Below are positions 1-9,756 of a stretch of DNA of 64,000 bases, piece by piece. The DNA is taken from contig JBEBHP010000002.1 of assembly GCA_040080835.1 (NCBI GenBank), positions 62,001-126,000 of the forward strand. The letters are read 5' to 3'. The notes beneath the pieces are model-generated. The model searched no databases. It was not told where the DNA came from and saw only the letters and a list, made by a program, of their open reading frames with translations. The stretch's first letter is position 1, and each line of letters opens with the position of its first letter. A program made the position numbers and the translations under genes. The DNA is from SZUA-430 sp040080835 (GTDB lineage: Bacteria > Pseudomonadota > Alphaproteobacteria > Micropepsales > Micropepsaceae).

Positions 1-97
1 TCAGCACGACACCTGCCACCATACCGCCCCGGTCCCTCGACTGCAGTATAGCGCGGATACGGTAAGCAAGCATCTCCGGCGCGTCAATCACAGGCAT
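1..97 (-). CDS. Possible 5' fragment of a leftward gene (uncertain)
   Basis: An open frame runs leftward off the window edge from an ATG at 97. It encodes about 32 residues beginning MPVIDAPEMLAYRIRAIL, with third positions rich in G and C as in the neighbouring genes. No Shine-Dalgarno sequence is visible before the ATG and the fragment is too short to assign to a family. A rival frame on the plus strand (2-106) is also open but reads like non-coding sequence. The sequence left of base 1 is needed to decide. Confidence 0.2.
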   Translation of the reverse strand, partial: MPVIDAPEMLAYRIRAILQSRDRGGMVAGVVL

Positions 98-197
98 GTG
101 AAATGAGTGACAGGTCGGTTATGAATTGAGCCGGATTCAGGCCGGTTTCGGCCCGGAAATTCGAAGTCTGTTTTGCGAAATTAAGGCAAATGGTCCT

Positions 198-1352
198 GTG
201 AAACTGTCACAACGAAGCCAGGTCGAGTCGTTCCGGGTCATGGACGTCCTGAATGCAGCGAACAAATTGGAGCGTGCCGGCCATCCCGTTTTCCATCTCG
301 AGGCCGGTCAGCCATCGACGAAGGCGCCCGGAACGGCGCTCGACGCCGCCTCGGACGCGCTGCGTGGCCAAACGCTGGGATACACCGAAGCTCTGGGAAT
401 TCCAGCGCTGCGCGATCGGATCTCCAGACACTACAAGGACTGGTACAAGATTGATGTGCCGTCCGAACGTGTCGTTGTAACAACAGGCTCGTCCGCAGGC
501 TTCGTCTTTGCTTTTTTGCTGCTGTTCGATCCCGGCCAGACATTGGCAATCGCCAATCCAGGCTATCCGGCTTATCGCAACATATCCAAGGCACTCGGCA
601 TTCGCACCGCGCTCATCGAGTGCAAGCAGGCAGCACAATTCCGGCTGACAGCGGAAATGATTTCGCAAGCCGGTGATATTGATGGCGTGCTGTTGGCAAG
701 CCCTTCGAACCCCTGCGGCACCGTGATATCGCCGGAGGAGCTGCAACGCATCGCCGACTACGCGGAACACAAGAAAATTCATCTGATTTCCGATGAAATC
801 TATCATGGCATTTCCTACGGACCACACACGCAGACAGTGCTCGCATTCAGTCGAAACGCGATCGTGATCAACAGCTTCTCCAAGTATTTCTCAATGACTG
901 GATGGAGAATTGGCTGGATGGTTGTGCCCGAAGCGATGGTTGATGCTGTCGAGCGCGTGGCACAGAATTTTTATATTTCCCCGCCTGCGATTTCCCAGAT
1001 TGCGGCTACGGCAGCTTTCGATGCGCGACTTGAACTGGAGGGTCACGTTCGAACCTACGCCGCAAATCGTGAAGTGCTGCTTGAGGCGTTGAAGAATGCA
1101 GGGCTCAATTCCATTGCGCCTGCAGACGGGGCCTTTTACCTTTACGCGGACATATCTGACTTCGCGATGAGCGCTGATGACTTTACTCGCAAGCTCCTGG
1201 CCGCGACCGGTGTTGCCGCCACCCCCGGTGACGATTTCGATCCTTTGGAAGGTTCCCGCTGGGTACGTTTTTCATATGCAGGCGGCCGCCATGAAATCCA
1301 GAGTGCGGCCAACCTGATCTCGTCGTGGTGCGCAAAGCTGAAAGGGAGCTAA
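198..1352 (+). CDS. Class I/II pyridoxal-phosphate aminotransferase
   Basis: Fold-type I aminotransferase of about 384 residues in the AspB-like group, which transfers the amino group between an amino acid and a 2-oxo acid in the cytoplasm. The N-terminal block LSQRSQVESFRVMDVL is typical of this group. The motif SPSNPCGT binds the cofactor and the PLP lysine lies in NSFSKYFSMTGWRIGW; a C-terminal arginine region (RWVRFSYA) binds the carboxylate. The frame is open back to a TTG at 126, but family similarity begins at the GTG at 198, which I take as the start; no strong ribosome site marks either. Substrate specificity cannot be read from sequence. Its TAA overlaps the stop of the convergent rne gene. 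Confidence 0.85.
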   Translation: MKLSQRSQVESFRVMDVLNAANKLERAGHPVFHLEAGQPSTKAPGTALDAASDALRGQTLGYTEALGIPALRDRISRHYKDWYKIDVPSERVVVTTGSSAGFVFAFLLLFDPGQTLAIANPGYPAYRNISKALGIRTALIECKQAAQFRLTAEMISQAGDIDGVLLASPSNPCGTVISPEELQRIADYAEHKKIHLISDEIYHGISYGPHTQTVLAFSRNAIVINSFSKYFSMTGWRIGWMVVPEAMVDAVERVAQNFYISPPAISQIAATAAFDARLELEGHVRTYAANREVLLEALKNAGLNSIAPADGAFYLYADISDFAMSADDFTRKLLAATGVAATPGDDFDPLEGSRWVRFSYAGGRHEIQSAANLISSWCAKLKGS

Positions 1353-4138
1353 CCCTCCGAGCGCTTCTGCCACCAGCCGCGTTTCTTGGGCTGGTCGGAG
1401 TCCTGCTCTGCACTGCCAGCTTCTTCAACAGTCTCTGTGTCGCGCTCAGTCCTGGTCTCAGGTCGCGGCTCCGGCCGTTGTTCCAGCTTGGATTCCGATT
1501 TGGGCCCGAAACCAAAGAATGACGCGATGGATGCGCGTTCCTGCTTCGGTTCTGACGCGCGCGGTTCCAGCTCAACCGGAACAGGCGCTTCAGCGTGCCT
1601 CAGGCCCGAGTAAGGCTCAAAAGCATCCTGGCGTCGTGTTGCCTGCGGAACTGCACCGGGGCTGGTTGCAAAGCCACCTGTACCGGGCCAATCGGGCGCA
1701 TCAAGCGCTTCAGCTGGCGTTGGAAGGTTTCCAATGCCATTTCGGTTGTCGGGGGAGCTTCCGCTCTCGCCATCTCTTCGGCCGCGCCTTCCGCGCCTGC
1801 CGCGACGTCGTCGACGGCGCTGACCTTCAGCGCCTTCTGCCGTACTGATATCTGGCGATCCTGCGTTGAGGTCAGCCTGCTCGTCATCGGCGTCCGAGTC
1901 AGCGCCTTCCTGCTCGATGAATGAAGCAGCGTCATCAGGTTGCGCGGCAGTCACGCCGGGTTGTGTCTCAGATCCTGGTACCTGCTCGCCACGCGGCGCA
2001 TCCCTGTCTCGACCACGGCGCCTGCGGCGGCGCTTCTTGCGGCCGTCACCCTGTTCGTTCGGGGAGCCAGACGCAGGCCGCGCTTCCTCTTCACGATCGC
2101 CTGCAACGGTGTCCGGCGTATCGTCATCGTCTTCCTGATCGTCCTCGTCTTCCTCGTGGCGCGTTTCCAGTTCGCTTTCAACGGTGACTGCGGTGGCGAT
2201 TGCCTTGCGCGGTTCAAACGGCACGGCGGATCCGCGCTCGATCTCATAGGCGGATGCAGCAAGCGAGGATTGCGACTCCATGTAGATGTAGACGTCGTTC
2301 CTGTCTTCGATAGCCGTCAGTTGCGCTCGTTTGTGATTAAGTATGTACATCGCAACTTCCGGCGGGACGCGCAACGTAACCGCCTGCACCTTTTCATGCT
2401 GGCAGTACTCTTCAATGGCGCGAAGGACGCGTAGCGCCATTGACCCGACAGAACGGATCACGCCACGACCTTCGCAGTGAGGGCAGGGCGTCGTCGCCCC
2501 TTCAATCATGCCTGCGCGCAGGCGCTGGCGGGACATTTCAAGCAGGCCGAAGGGACTGATGCGGCCAAGCTGAATCCTGGCGCGGTCGTGTCGCAAGCTG
2601 TCCTTCAAACGCTTTTCAACGGAGCGATTGTTGCGATGCTCCTCCATGTCGATGAAGTCGATGACGACCAGACCGGCGAGGTCTCGAAGGCGCAACTGTC
2701 GTGCAATTTCTTCGGCGGCTTCCAGGTTGGTTTTCAACGCGGTGTCTTCGATGTGATGCTCGCGCGTGGACTTGCCCGAGTTGACATCGACCGCCACCAG
2801 CGCTTCGGTCTGGTTGATAACTATGTATCCGCCCGACCGCAGCCGAACGATCGGGTTGAACATGCCGTCGAGGGCAGCTTCAACCCCGTATCGTTGAAAC
2901 ATTGGCACAGCATCACGATAGTGTTTGACGCTATCCGAGTGACTGGGCATCAGCATTGTCATGAAGCCATGAGCTTCTTTGTAACCGCGTTCGCCCTCGA
3001 CCAGAACTTCGTCAATTTCCTTTGAGAACAGGTCGCGAATTGTCCGCTTGATCAGGCTTCCTTCCTCATAGACCAGGGTGGGCGCGCTGGAGCGGAGGGT
3101 CAGATCACGAACGGAGTCCCATTGGCGCAGCAGATATTCGAAGTCCCGCCTGATCTCCTGACGGGTTCTGTTTGCGCCGGCCGTGCGAATAATTACGCCC
3201 ATGCCTTCCGGAACCTCAAGCTCTCCGGCCATCTCCTTGAGCTTGCGCCTGTCGGCAACATTTGAAATTTTCCTCGAAATGCCACCGCCTCGATCGGTGT
3301 TTGGCATCAGGACGCAATAACGTCCGGCGAGCGACAGGTAGGTGGTAAGCGCCGCGCCCTTGTTTCCCCGTTCTTCCTTTACAACCTGAATGAGCAGCAC
3401 CTGCCGCCGTTTTATGACTTCTTGAATTTTGTAGCGCCGATAGGAGCGATGTTCGCGCCGCGGCAATTCTTCCATCGCATCGTCATCACGGGACTTTTTT
3501 GCTCCTGCGGGAGCATCTTCATCATCGAGAGATTGCACGTCGCCGTGTTCGCTGCTGGCCGCTGCGTCTGGTGCTGACGTTGGCTCATCCGTCGCAGCTG
3601 TCTCATGTTGGTGAGAATGCTCTTCGACCTTTGCGTTTGCCTTGTCGCCGTCAGGCGCAGTTTCCGGATCATGGATCCAGACATCATCTTCCTGGTCGGC
3701 AACGACTTCGACGATTTCGCCAGGTTCACCCGTCTCATTGGCGACTGAACTGCCTTCAAATTGATCATCGGGATCTTCAGACGCTTCTTCAACGCCCGGT
3801 TCGCGTTGTGTGCCTGTCGGCACATCTTCGCTTTCATCTTCTTCCCGCTCGCTTGATCGCGTGGCTTCAAGCAGCGCCTGACGGTCAGCCGTTGGAATCT
3901 GATAGTAGTCCGGATGGATTTCCGAAAAAGCCAGGAACCCGTGGCGATTGCCACCATACTCCACGAAGCACGCTTGCAGCGACGGCTCAACCCTGGTCAC
4001 TTTGGCCAGATAGATGTTGCCCTTTAGTGGACGCCGAGAAGCAGACTCGTAGTCGAATTCCTCTACTTTGTTGCCATCAAGTATGACAACCCGTGTTTCT
4101 TCCTGGTGGCTCGCGTCCACCAACATTCTCTTTGACAT
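1349..4138 (-). CDS. rne: Ribonuclease E
   Basis: Endoribonuclease E/G family, about 929 residues, involved in mRNA decay and rRNA/tRNA processing at the inner membrane. An N-terminal S1 domain is split by an acidic, low-complexity insertion (about residues 95-225). The catalytic aspartates lie in VAVDVNSGKS (about D452) and VVIDFIDM (about D495), and the zinc-link is CPHC (about 553-556). The C-terminal 300 residues are disordered, with acidic tracts and arginine-rich blocks (RRRRRRGRRGRRGRR) that probably bind RNA and partner proteins. The ATG at 4138 follows a TTG at 4141; a GGAG precedes both. A leader of several hundred bases lies upstream and could allow the autoregulation known for rne in other bacteria, but I see no defined element. 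Confidence 0.95.
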   Translation of the reverse strand: MSKRMLVDASHQEETRVVILDGNKVEEFDYESASRRPLKGNIYLAKVTRVEPSLQACFVEYGGNRHGFLAFSEIHPDYYQIPTADRQALLEATRSSEREEDESEDVPTGTQREPGVEEASEDPDDQFEGSSVANETGEPGEIVEVVADQEDDVWIHDPETAPDGDKANAKVEEHSHQHETAATDEPTSAPDAAASSEHGDVQSLDDEDAPAGAKKSRDDDAMEELPRREHRSYRRYKIQEVIKRRQVLLIQVVKEERGNKGAALTTYLSLAGRYCVLMPNTDRGGGISRKISNVADRRKLKEMAGELEVPEGMGVIIRTAGANRTRQEIRRDFEYLLRQWDSVRDLTLRSSAPTLVYEEGSLIKRTIRDLFSKEIDEVLVEGERGYKEAHGFMTMLMPSHSDSVKHYRDAVPMFQRYGVEAALDGMFNPIVRLRSGGYIVINQTEALVAVDVNSGKSTREHHIEDTALKTNLEAAEEIARQLRLRDLAGLVVIDFIDMEEHRNNRSVEKRLKDSLRHDRARIQLGRISPFGLLEMSRQRLRAGMIEGATTPCPHCEGRGVIRSVGSMALRVLRAIEEYCQHEKVQAVTLRVPPEVAMYILNHKRAQLTAIEDRNDVYIYMESQSSLAASAYEIERGSAVPFEPRKAIATAVTVESELETRHEEDEDDQEDDDDTPDTVAGDREEEARPASGSPNEQGDGRKKRRRRRRGRDRDAPRGEQVPGSETQPGVTAAQPDDAASFIEQEGADSDADDEQADLNAGSPDISTAEGAEGQRRRRRRGRRGRRGRRDGESGSSPDNRNGIGNLPTPAEALDAPDWPGTGGFATSPGAVPQATRRQDAFEPYSGLRHAEAPVPVELEPRASEPKQERASIASFFGFGPKSESKLEQRPEPRPETRTERDTETVEEAGSAEQDSDQPKKRGWWQKRSEG

Positions 4139-4703
4139 CAAGTAATTCTCCGAAAGCCGCGCGCACCGTCAGGATTTCCGGCGCGATTGACTCACGCGGA
4201 CACCAAGGGCGGGCTTTCTTGTTGTTGAAAATGAACAGGTCGCTTTCCGGGAAACGGTGACCATTGAGAACAGGATGAAACCCCTGCTCTTGAGCCGACC
4301 CGGAAGAAGCGAAAAACGACATGGCAATATTTGCCCTTTTGTAACCGACCGCATGGGCCAGCCTGGATTTTGGCAGTGCCAGCGTACAAAATCGTGCGTG
4401 GGAAGCACTTTGGCCGCGAAACCGCCCTGTTTTGGCCCTAGGATTCACGCTCTCGATTCGAGGCGCATGCCAGACCACCACGACGTTTTAGACTTGTTGC
4501 CCTCGCATCGCAACCGCAGAAAAGGAAAGAATTCTGAGCGGAAGCTCCGGGACAGGCAGAAAATCGACACCGTCAGCCAAGCTAGCGAATCTTAGCTAAC
4601 GGGTCGTCAATGCCCTTTCGGGATGATCTCCGGGCCGGCGGACCCTTTCATGCCGCAAGTGCCTTGTGCCTCCGTCGGATTCGTATCCAGGGTAAGAAAA
4701 AGC
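4139..4703. other. Divergent intergenic region rne/amiC
   Basis: About 565 bases separate the start of rne from the signal-peptide start of the amidase. The open frames here (for example 4257-4595 on plus and 4077-4481 on minus) show no recognisable family, and their composition does not look coding. The region must carry both promoters and a long rne leader. I found no clear -35/-10 pair or terminator. Confidence 0.4.
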
Positions 4704-5948
4704 ATGCAGCTGCGACGCGTATTGTTCTTGCTCCTGATCGCCTGGCCGGCCCTTGCGGCAAGCTTGGCCGTGGCAGCGCCTGCGATCTGGGTCTCGGATG
4801 TCAGGCTGGGGCAGCACCAGGATCACACGCGAATTGTCCTCAAAATCTCGGGGCAGGTTGAGTTTCAGGCGTTCACACTTGCAGATCCGTACCGGATCGT
4901 TGTTGATTTTCCCGAGATCGGATGGCGAATCGATCCAGGCACCACGCCTGCATCGGCCGGACTTGTGAAAGGCTTTCGTTATGGTCTCTACAAGCCCGGG
5001 CGTTCGAGGATGGTGATCGACCTCGCTGGACCCGCCGCAATCGCCAACCGGTTTCTGCTGCCGCCTGAAAGGACCGGGGGAGAATACAGACTTGTACTCG
5101 ATTTCGTGCCGGTCGACCGTTTGACCTATCTGTCGACCGCTGGCTGGGGCCCGGACGCGGAAGCTGCAGATCAGTCTGGCCAGGATGCAGAACCCGCAGC
5201 ACTCCCCAATACGGCTCCGGCCAACAAGATTCCCGTGATTGTCATTGATCCGGGACATGGCGGCGTTGACCCCGGTGCCACTGGCGTCTCTGGAACGCAC
5301 GAAAAGGATATTGTGCTGGCGCTCGGAAAATCTCTCGCCGACACCTTGCGCCAAACCGGGCGGTACAAGGTCGTGCTGACCCGGGATGAGGATATCTTTC
5401 TGTCCCTCAAGGCAAGGGTAGCAGTCGGCAGGAGAAACCGCGCTGATCTGTTCATATCGATACACGCGGACTCGGCGCCCGGATCAACAGCGACCGGAGC
5501 TTCGGTCTATACCCTGTCCGAGCAGGCCTCGGACCGAGAAGCCGAGGCGCTCGCAAGGTCCGAGAACCAGTCCGACATCATCGCCGGCGTCGACCTCACA
5601 AAGGAAGCCGACATCGTCACCAGCATTCTCATTGACCTCGCCCAGCGGGAAACCAAAAACAATTCCGCGAAGTTGGCTCAAATACTCATCCCAGAGTTGC
5701 AGAAGGTTGGAAATCTGACCCACAAAACTCACCGATTTGCAGGCTTCAGGGTACTCAAGGCTCCCGACGTTCCTTCAGTTCTGATCGAAGTTGGTTATCT
5801 TACCAATGAATCGGACGAGTCGGCGATGCGGGCGGCCCGCTGGCGGCGCGGAATGACCGGGGCCATCGCGCGCTCCGTGGATACGTACTTCAAGCGTAAC
5901 CGGCGCGAGCAAAGCATGGGTCCTGTTCTACGCGGGCAGGGTGGATAA
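4704..5948 (+). CDS. amiC: N-acetylmuramoyl-L-alanine amidase (AMIN + Amidase_3)
   Basis: Periplasmic zinc amidase of about 414 residues that cleaves the bond between N-acetylmuramic acid and L-alanine, mainly during daughter-cell separation. The ATG at 4704 begins a clear signal peptide (MQLRRVLFLLLIAWPALA); upstream in-frame ATGs at 4623 and 4650 would bury it, so I reject them. An AMIN domain (about 30-130), which directs this family to the septum, is followed by a linker and the catalytic domain from about residue 190. Zinc ligands are visible in DPGHGG, GTHEKD and SIHADS, and the catalytic glutamate in LIEVGYLTN. The gene lies 124 bases before mrcA on the same strand, a wall-synthesis pairing common in alphaproteobacteria. 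Confidence 0.92.
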   Translation: MQLRRVLFLLLIAWPALAASLAVAAPAIWVSDVRLGQHQDHTRIVLKISGQVEFQAFTLADPYRIVVDFPEIGWRIDPGTTPASAGLVKGFRYGLYKPGRSRMVIDLAGPAAIANRFLLPPERTGGEYRLVLDFVPVDRLTYLSTAGWGPDAEAADQSGQDAEPAALPNTAPANKIPVIVIDPGHGGVDPGATGVSGTHEKDIVLALGKSLADTLRQTGRYKVVLTRDEDIFLSLKARVAVGRRNRADLFISIHADSAPGSTATGASVYTLSEQASDREAEALARSENQSDIIAGVDLTKEADIVTSILIDLAQRETKNNSAKLAQILIPELQKVGNLTHKTHRFAGFRVLKAPDVPSVLIEVGYLTNESDESAMRAARWRRGMTGAIARSVDTYFKRNRREQSMGPVLRGQGG

Positions 5949-6072
5949 AATGGGCAGAATTGCAGGAAAAAACTTAGGCGGCGGTTCGTCGCGTATACGA
6001 ATTTGGTGCGCCCGTCGCAGGCTATGCTATAACCCCGGCGCGCGCATGCTAGGCGCAGGATAGTTCACGAAC

Positions 6073-8520
6073 ATGTATCGATTTCTTGCGTATACCGTTG
6101 GTGGAATTGCAATTCTCACCATCTCAGTTTTCGCCGGCGTCGCCCTGTATCTGTACAAGCTCAGCCAGGACTTGCCGGACTATGGATCGCTTGCAAACTA
6201 CCAGCCTCCAATCACGACCCGCGTGTTCGCAAATGACGGATCGCTGATCGCTGAATATGCTCGCGAGCGGCGCTTGTTTGTCCCGATTGAATCGATTCCG
6301 CGGCGTGTGATCGACGCGTTCCTGTCAGCTGAAGACAAGGACTTCTATTCCCACCCTGGGGTGGATCTGAACGGCGTCATGCGCGCCGCCTATTCCAACT
6401 TCCAGAATTACATGTCCAAGGGCGGTAGACGTCCGGAAGGCGCCTCGACGATCACCCAGCAGGTCGCCAAAAACTTCTTGCTCACCAGCGAGATGAGCCT
6501 CGAGCGAAAGATCAAGGAATGGATGCTCGCCTTCCGCCTTGAGGATGCCTACACAAAGGACAAGATTCTCGAACTCTACCTGAACGAAATTTTCCTGGGT
6601 TCTGGTTCCTACGGCGTTGCCGCCGCCGCGTACAACTACTTCGATAAATCGCTCGATCAGTTGACCATCGCGGAGACCGCCTATCTTGCAGGTTTGCCAA
6701 AAGCCCCCAGCAACTATCACCCTGTGCGCCAATACAAGAAGGCGATCGAACGCCGAAACTACGTCATCGAACGCATGGCGGAAAATCAGTTCATCGGCGA
6801 TGAAGACGCCAAGTCCGCGATGGCGGAAGACTTGATCCCTCACTTCCGCCCCGCGGGCGCGCAGTCACCCGACGCACAATACTTCGCCGAAGAAATCCGA
6901 CGCTGGATCCAGCAGAACTACGGAGACCAGTCGCTCTATGATGGCGGCCTCGCAGTTCGTTCAACTTTCGATCCGACATTGCAGCGCTATGGCGTGCAGG
7001 CGCTGAGGAACGGCCTCATTGCATACGACAGGCGCCACGGATGGCGAGGTCCCGTATCGCGCGTGGATCTGACTGCCGATTGGCAAAAGGCGCTCACGAA
7101 CATCCCGTCATTGATGGACGTCACCGAATGGCGGCTTGCAGCCGTGTTGGCCTACAACGGAATAGAGTCGGTGAAAATCGGTTTCGCCGATGGGTCTGAA
7201 GGCAAGATTCCATTTGCCGAGCTGCGGTGGGCAAAGAAATTTGTTACCGACGAACGCATGGGCGGAGAAATCAAAAAGCCCGCAGAAGTGATAACGCCGG
7301 GCGATGTTGTCTACGTAGAGGCGCTGCCCAAGACACCAGAAAATCCGAACACCGGGGCCTATGCACTGCGTCAGGTTCCCAAGGCGAACGGTGGTCTTCT
7401 GGCAATGGATCCGCACACAGGCCGCGTGCTCGCCCTGGTTGGCGGCTTCAGCTTCTATGGCAGTGAGTTCGACCGCGCCTGGCAGGCACTGCGTCAGACA
7501 GGTTCAGCATTCAAGCCTCTGGTCTACGCAGCGGCGCTCGATTCCGGTTACACACCTTCGAGCATCGTTCTCGACACGCCGTTCGTAGCCAGCCAGGGGC
7601 AGGGATTGCCGATGTGGCGGCCGGAAAACTATGACGAACACTACGCGGGTCCATCCACTCTCAGGCAAGGTCTTGAGAAGTCACGCAACCTGATGACCGT
7701 GCGCATTGCCGCGGACATTGGCATGGAGAAAGTCGTCGAGTACGCGCGGCGGCTGGGTACGTCTGAAAAGATGGTACCGGTGCTTGCGAACGCGCTCGGT
7801 TCGACAGAATCCACGATCGTACGCATGTCTCAGGCTTATTCTGCTTTCGTGAACGGCGGAAAGCGGATTGTTCCGACCCTCGTGGACCGCATTCAGGACC
7901 GTCATGGCAAAACCATTTATCGCCATGACAAGCGCATGTGCGAAAGCTGCAATTCCGAAAGCTGGAACAGCCAGGACGAACCGCTGATCGCAAGTGAAGC
8001 CGATCAGATTCTCGACCCGAGAACGGCCTACCAGATCACGCACATGCTCGAGGGCGTGGTCGAACGCGGCACGGCGATGGTCGCAAAAAGCGTCGGAGTG
8101 CCGCTGGCCGGCAAGACCGGAACAACCAACGACTACAAGGACGCTTGGTTTATGGGATTTTCACCCAACCTGACAGTCGGCATTTATATCGGCTTCGACC
8201 AGCCAGTTTCCCTCGGACACGGTGAAACTGGCGGCCACAACGCTGCACCGATTTTCAAAGACTTCATGACAGATGCAGTGGGCAAGCAGCCTCCCGTTCC
8301 GTTCCGGGTTCCGCCAGGAATTAGGATGGTACGCGTTGACTTGAAGTCGGGACTTCCGGCCGCAACCGGCGTTGTGCTTGAAGCGTTCAAGGCTGGTACC
8401 GAGCCTGGTTCGGGGTATCAGGCGCGCGGAGATGGCTGGGGCAGTTCGAACTCGGCTGGAGAAGGCGACCCTGAAGACCCATCAAGTGCAGGCAACCAGA
8501 CAAACTGGGGCCTCTACTGA
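6073..8520 (+). CDS. mrcA: Penicillin-binding protein 1A
   Basis: Bifunctional class A PBP of 815 residues that polymerises glycan strands and cross-links peptides in the periplasm. An N-terminal membrane anchor (about 7-28) is followed by the glycosyltransferase domain, with EDKDFYSHPGVD and GASTITQQVAKNF, and then an OB-like insert. The transpeptidase has the serine motif SAFK within TGSAFKPLVYA, the SRN motif, and KTGTTND. A short glycine/serine-rich tail ends the protein. The upstream 124 bases contain a -10-like element near 6030 but no convincing -35. It probably works with the upstream amidase in wall growth and division. Confidence 0.95.
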   Translation: MYRFLAYTVGGIAILTISVFAGVALYLYKLSQDLPDYGSLANYQPPITTRVFANDGSLIAEYARERRLFVPIESIPRRVIDAFLSAEDKDFYSHPGVDLNGVMRAAYSNFQNYMSKGGRRPEGASTITQQVAKNFLLTSEMSLERKIKEWMLAFRLEDAYTKDKILELYLNEIFLGSGSYGVAAAAYNYFDKSLDQLTIAETAYLAGLPKAPSNYHPVRQYKKAIERRNYVIERMAENQFIGDEDAKSAMAEDLIPHFRPAGAQSPDAQYFAEEIRRWIQQNYGDQSLYDGGLAVRSTFDPTLQRYGVQALRNGLIAYDRRHGWRGPVSRVDLTADWQKALTNIPSLMDVTEWRLAAVLAYNGIESVKIGFADGSEGKIPFAELRWAKKFVTDERMGGEIKKPAEVITPGDVVYVEALPKTPENPNTGAYALRQVPKANGGLLAMDPHTGRVLALVGGFSFYGSEFDRAWQALRQTGSAFKPLVYAAALDSGYTPSSIVLDTPFVASQGQGLPMWRPENYDEHYAGPSTLRQGLEKSRNLMTVRIAADIGMEKVVEYARRLGTSEKMVPVLANALGSTESTIVRMSQAYSAFVNGGKRIVPTLVDRIQDRHGKTIYRHDKRMCESCNSESWNSQDEPLIASEADQILDPRTAYQITHMLEGVVERGTAMVAKSVGVPLAGKTGTTNDYKDAWFMGFSPNLTVGIYIGFDQPVSLGHGETGGHNAAPIFKDFMTDAVGKQPPVPFRVPPGIRMVRVDLKSGLPAATGVVLEAFKAGTEPGSGYQARGDGWGSSNSAGEGDPEDPSSAGNQTNWGLY

Positions 8521-8539
8521 CAACCACCAAACTGAAGTC

Positions 8540-8556
8540 GCGCACCAAGCGTGCGC
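8540..8556 (+). terminator. Small hairpin after mrcA
   Basis: GCGCAC, a five-base loop and GTGCGC form a six-pair stem 20 bases after the mrcA stop. No run of T follows, so it is at best a weak or factor-dependent terminator, or a leader hairpin of prfB. Confidence 0.25.
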
Positions 8557-8604
8557 ACATTCCATCAACCGGAAATCCCCAACAGAAGCAATTGGTGAAC
8601 TAGC

Positions 8605-9739
8605 ATGCGCGCAGAAATGGAAGCTCTAGCAGAGCAAATTCGCCAGTCGATGGCTCTGCTAAGGAGGCATCTTTGACCCGGACTCTGCCCGTAGGCGTTT
8701 GGACGAACTGAACGCAAAAGCCGAAAACCCTGCCATCTGGAACGACCCGGCTGCCGCGCAGCGTCTGATGCGCGAGCGAAACAAGCTCGAAAAAGGCCTT
8801 TCAGACTATGACGGACTGGATTCCGAGTTCCGGGATGCAGTCGGCATGATCGACCTCGCCAGCGAAGACGGCGATTCCAAACTCATCCAGGAATCGGAGG
8901 GAGCGCTGCGCGAGATAGCAGCCCGTGCAAAGGAACAGGAAATGCAGTCACTGTTCTCGGGCGAGGCCGATGGCAATGATTGCTATGTCGAAATCCACGC
9001 AGGCGCGGGTGGCACAGAAAGCCAGGACTGGGCATCGATGCTGTTTCGCATGTACACGCGTTGGGCAGAGCGTCACGGGTTCCGCTGGGAACTTATGGAG
9101 GAAAGTCTCGGTGAAGAAGCAGGACTGAAGTCCGCTACGATCCTTGTGAAGGGAGAAAACTCATTCGGATGGTGCAAAACCGAATCCGGGGTGCACCGGC
9201 TTGTCCGAATTTCACCGTTCGACTCGAACGCGCGCAGGCATACAAGTTTTGCAAGCGTGTGGGTCTATCCCGTTGTCGACGACTCAATCGTAATCGACAT
9301 TCCCGACAAGGACGTCCGCATTGATACCTACCGTGCAAGTGGTGCGGGCGGACAGCATGTGAACAAGACCGAAAGCGCCATTCGCATCACCCATCTTCCC
9401 ACCAACATCGCTGTTTCGTGTCAGAACGACCGGTCGCAACACAAGAACCGCGCGACTGCATGGGCAATGTTGAGATCGCGCCTGTATGAATTCGAACTCG
9501 AAAAACGCGAAGCCGCAGTGCAGGCACTCAATGCAACAAAAAGCGATATTGGATGGGGCCACCAGATCAGAAGCTACGTACTCCAGCCGTACCAGTTGGT
9601 GAAAGACTTACGCACTGGCGCGCAGAGTTATTCTCCGCACGACATCCTTGACGGAGACCTGGACGCGTTCATGCAGGCTTCGCTGGCGCACAAACTAAAA
9701 GGCGGCGCTGATACGCCGCCTGTAGCCGATCTCGAATAG
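8605..9739 (+). CDS. prfB: Peptide chain release factor 2 (programmed +1 frameshift)
   Basis: Release factor 2, which recognises UGA and UAA and triggers peptide release. It is read as join(8605..8673, 8675..9739), giving about 377 residues. The first 23 codons end in CTT followed by an in-frame TGA at 8674-8676. Slipping one base forward gives GAC CCG and continues into the main frame. The slip site is preceded by AGGAGG at 8662-8667, the internal Shine-Dalgarno stimulator known from prfB in many bacteria. The codon-recognition motif SPF is in RISPFDSNARRH, and the catalytic GGQ is in SGAGGQHVNKTESA. The stop used for autoregulation is UGA, the RF2 codon, so low RF2 favours slipping. Annotation from a later internal start (such as 8699) would miss the N-terminus. 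Confidence 0.95.
8662..8677 (+). promoter_or_regulatory. prfB recoding signal
   Basis: AGGAGG, three bases (CAT), then CTTTGAC: the internal Shine-Dalgarno and the slippery CUU followed by the in-frame UGA and C. The spacing is the same as in the E. coli signal, where the SD sequence pulls the ribosome forward by one base while RF2 is scarce. Confidence 0.93.
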
Positions 9740-9756
9740 CAGAATTCGAAAAACTC

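Noticed and set aside
9700..9722. GGCGGCG/CGCCGCC hairpin as prfB terminator
   Set aside because: It lies inside the prfB coding end and has no T run.
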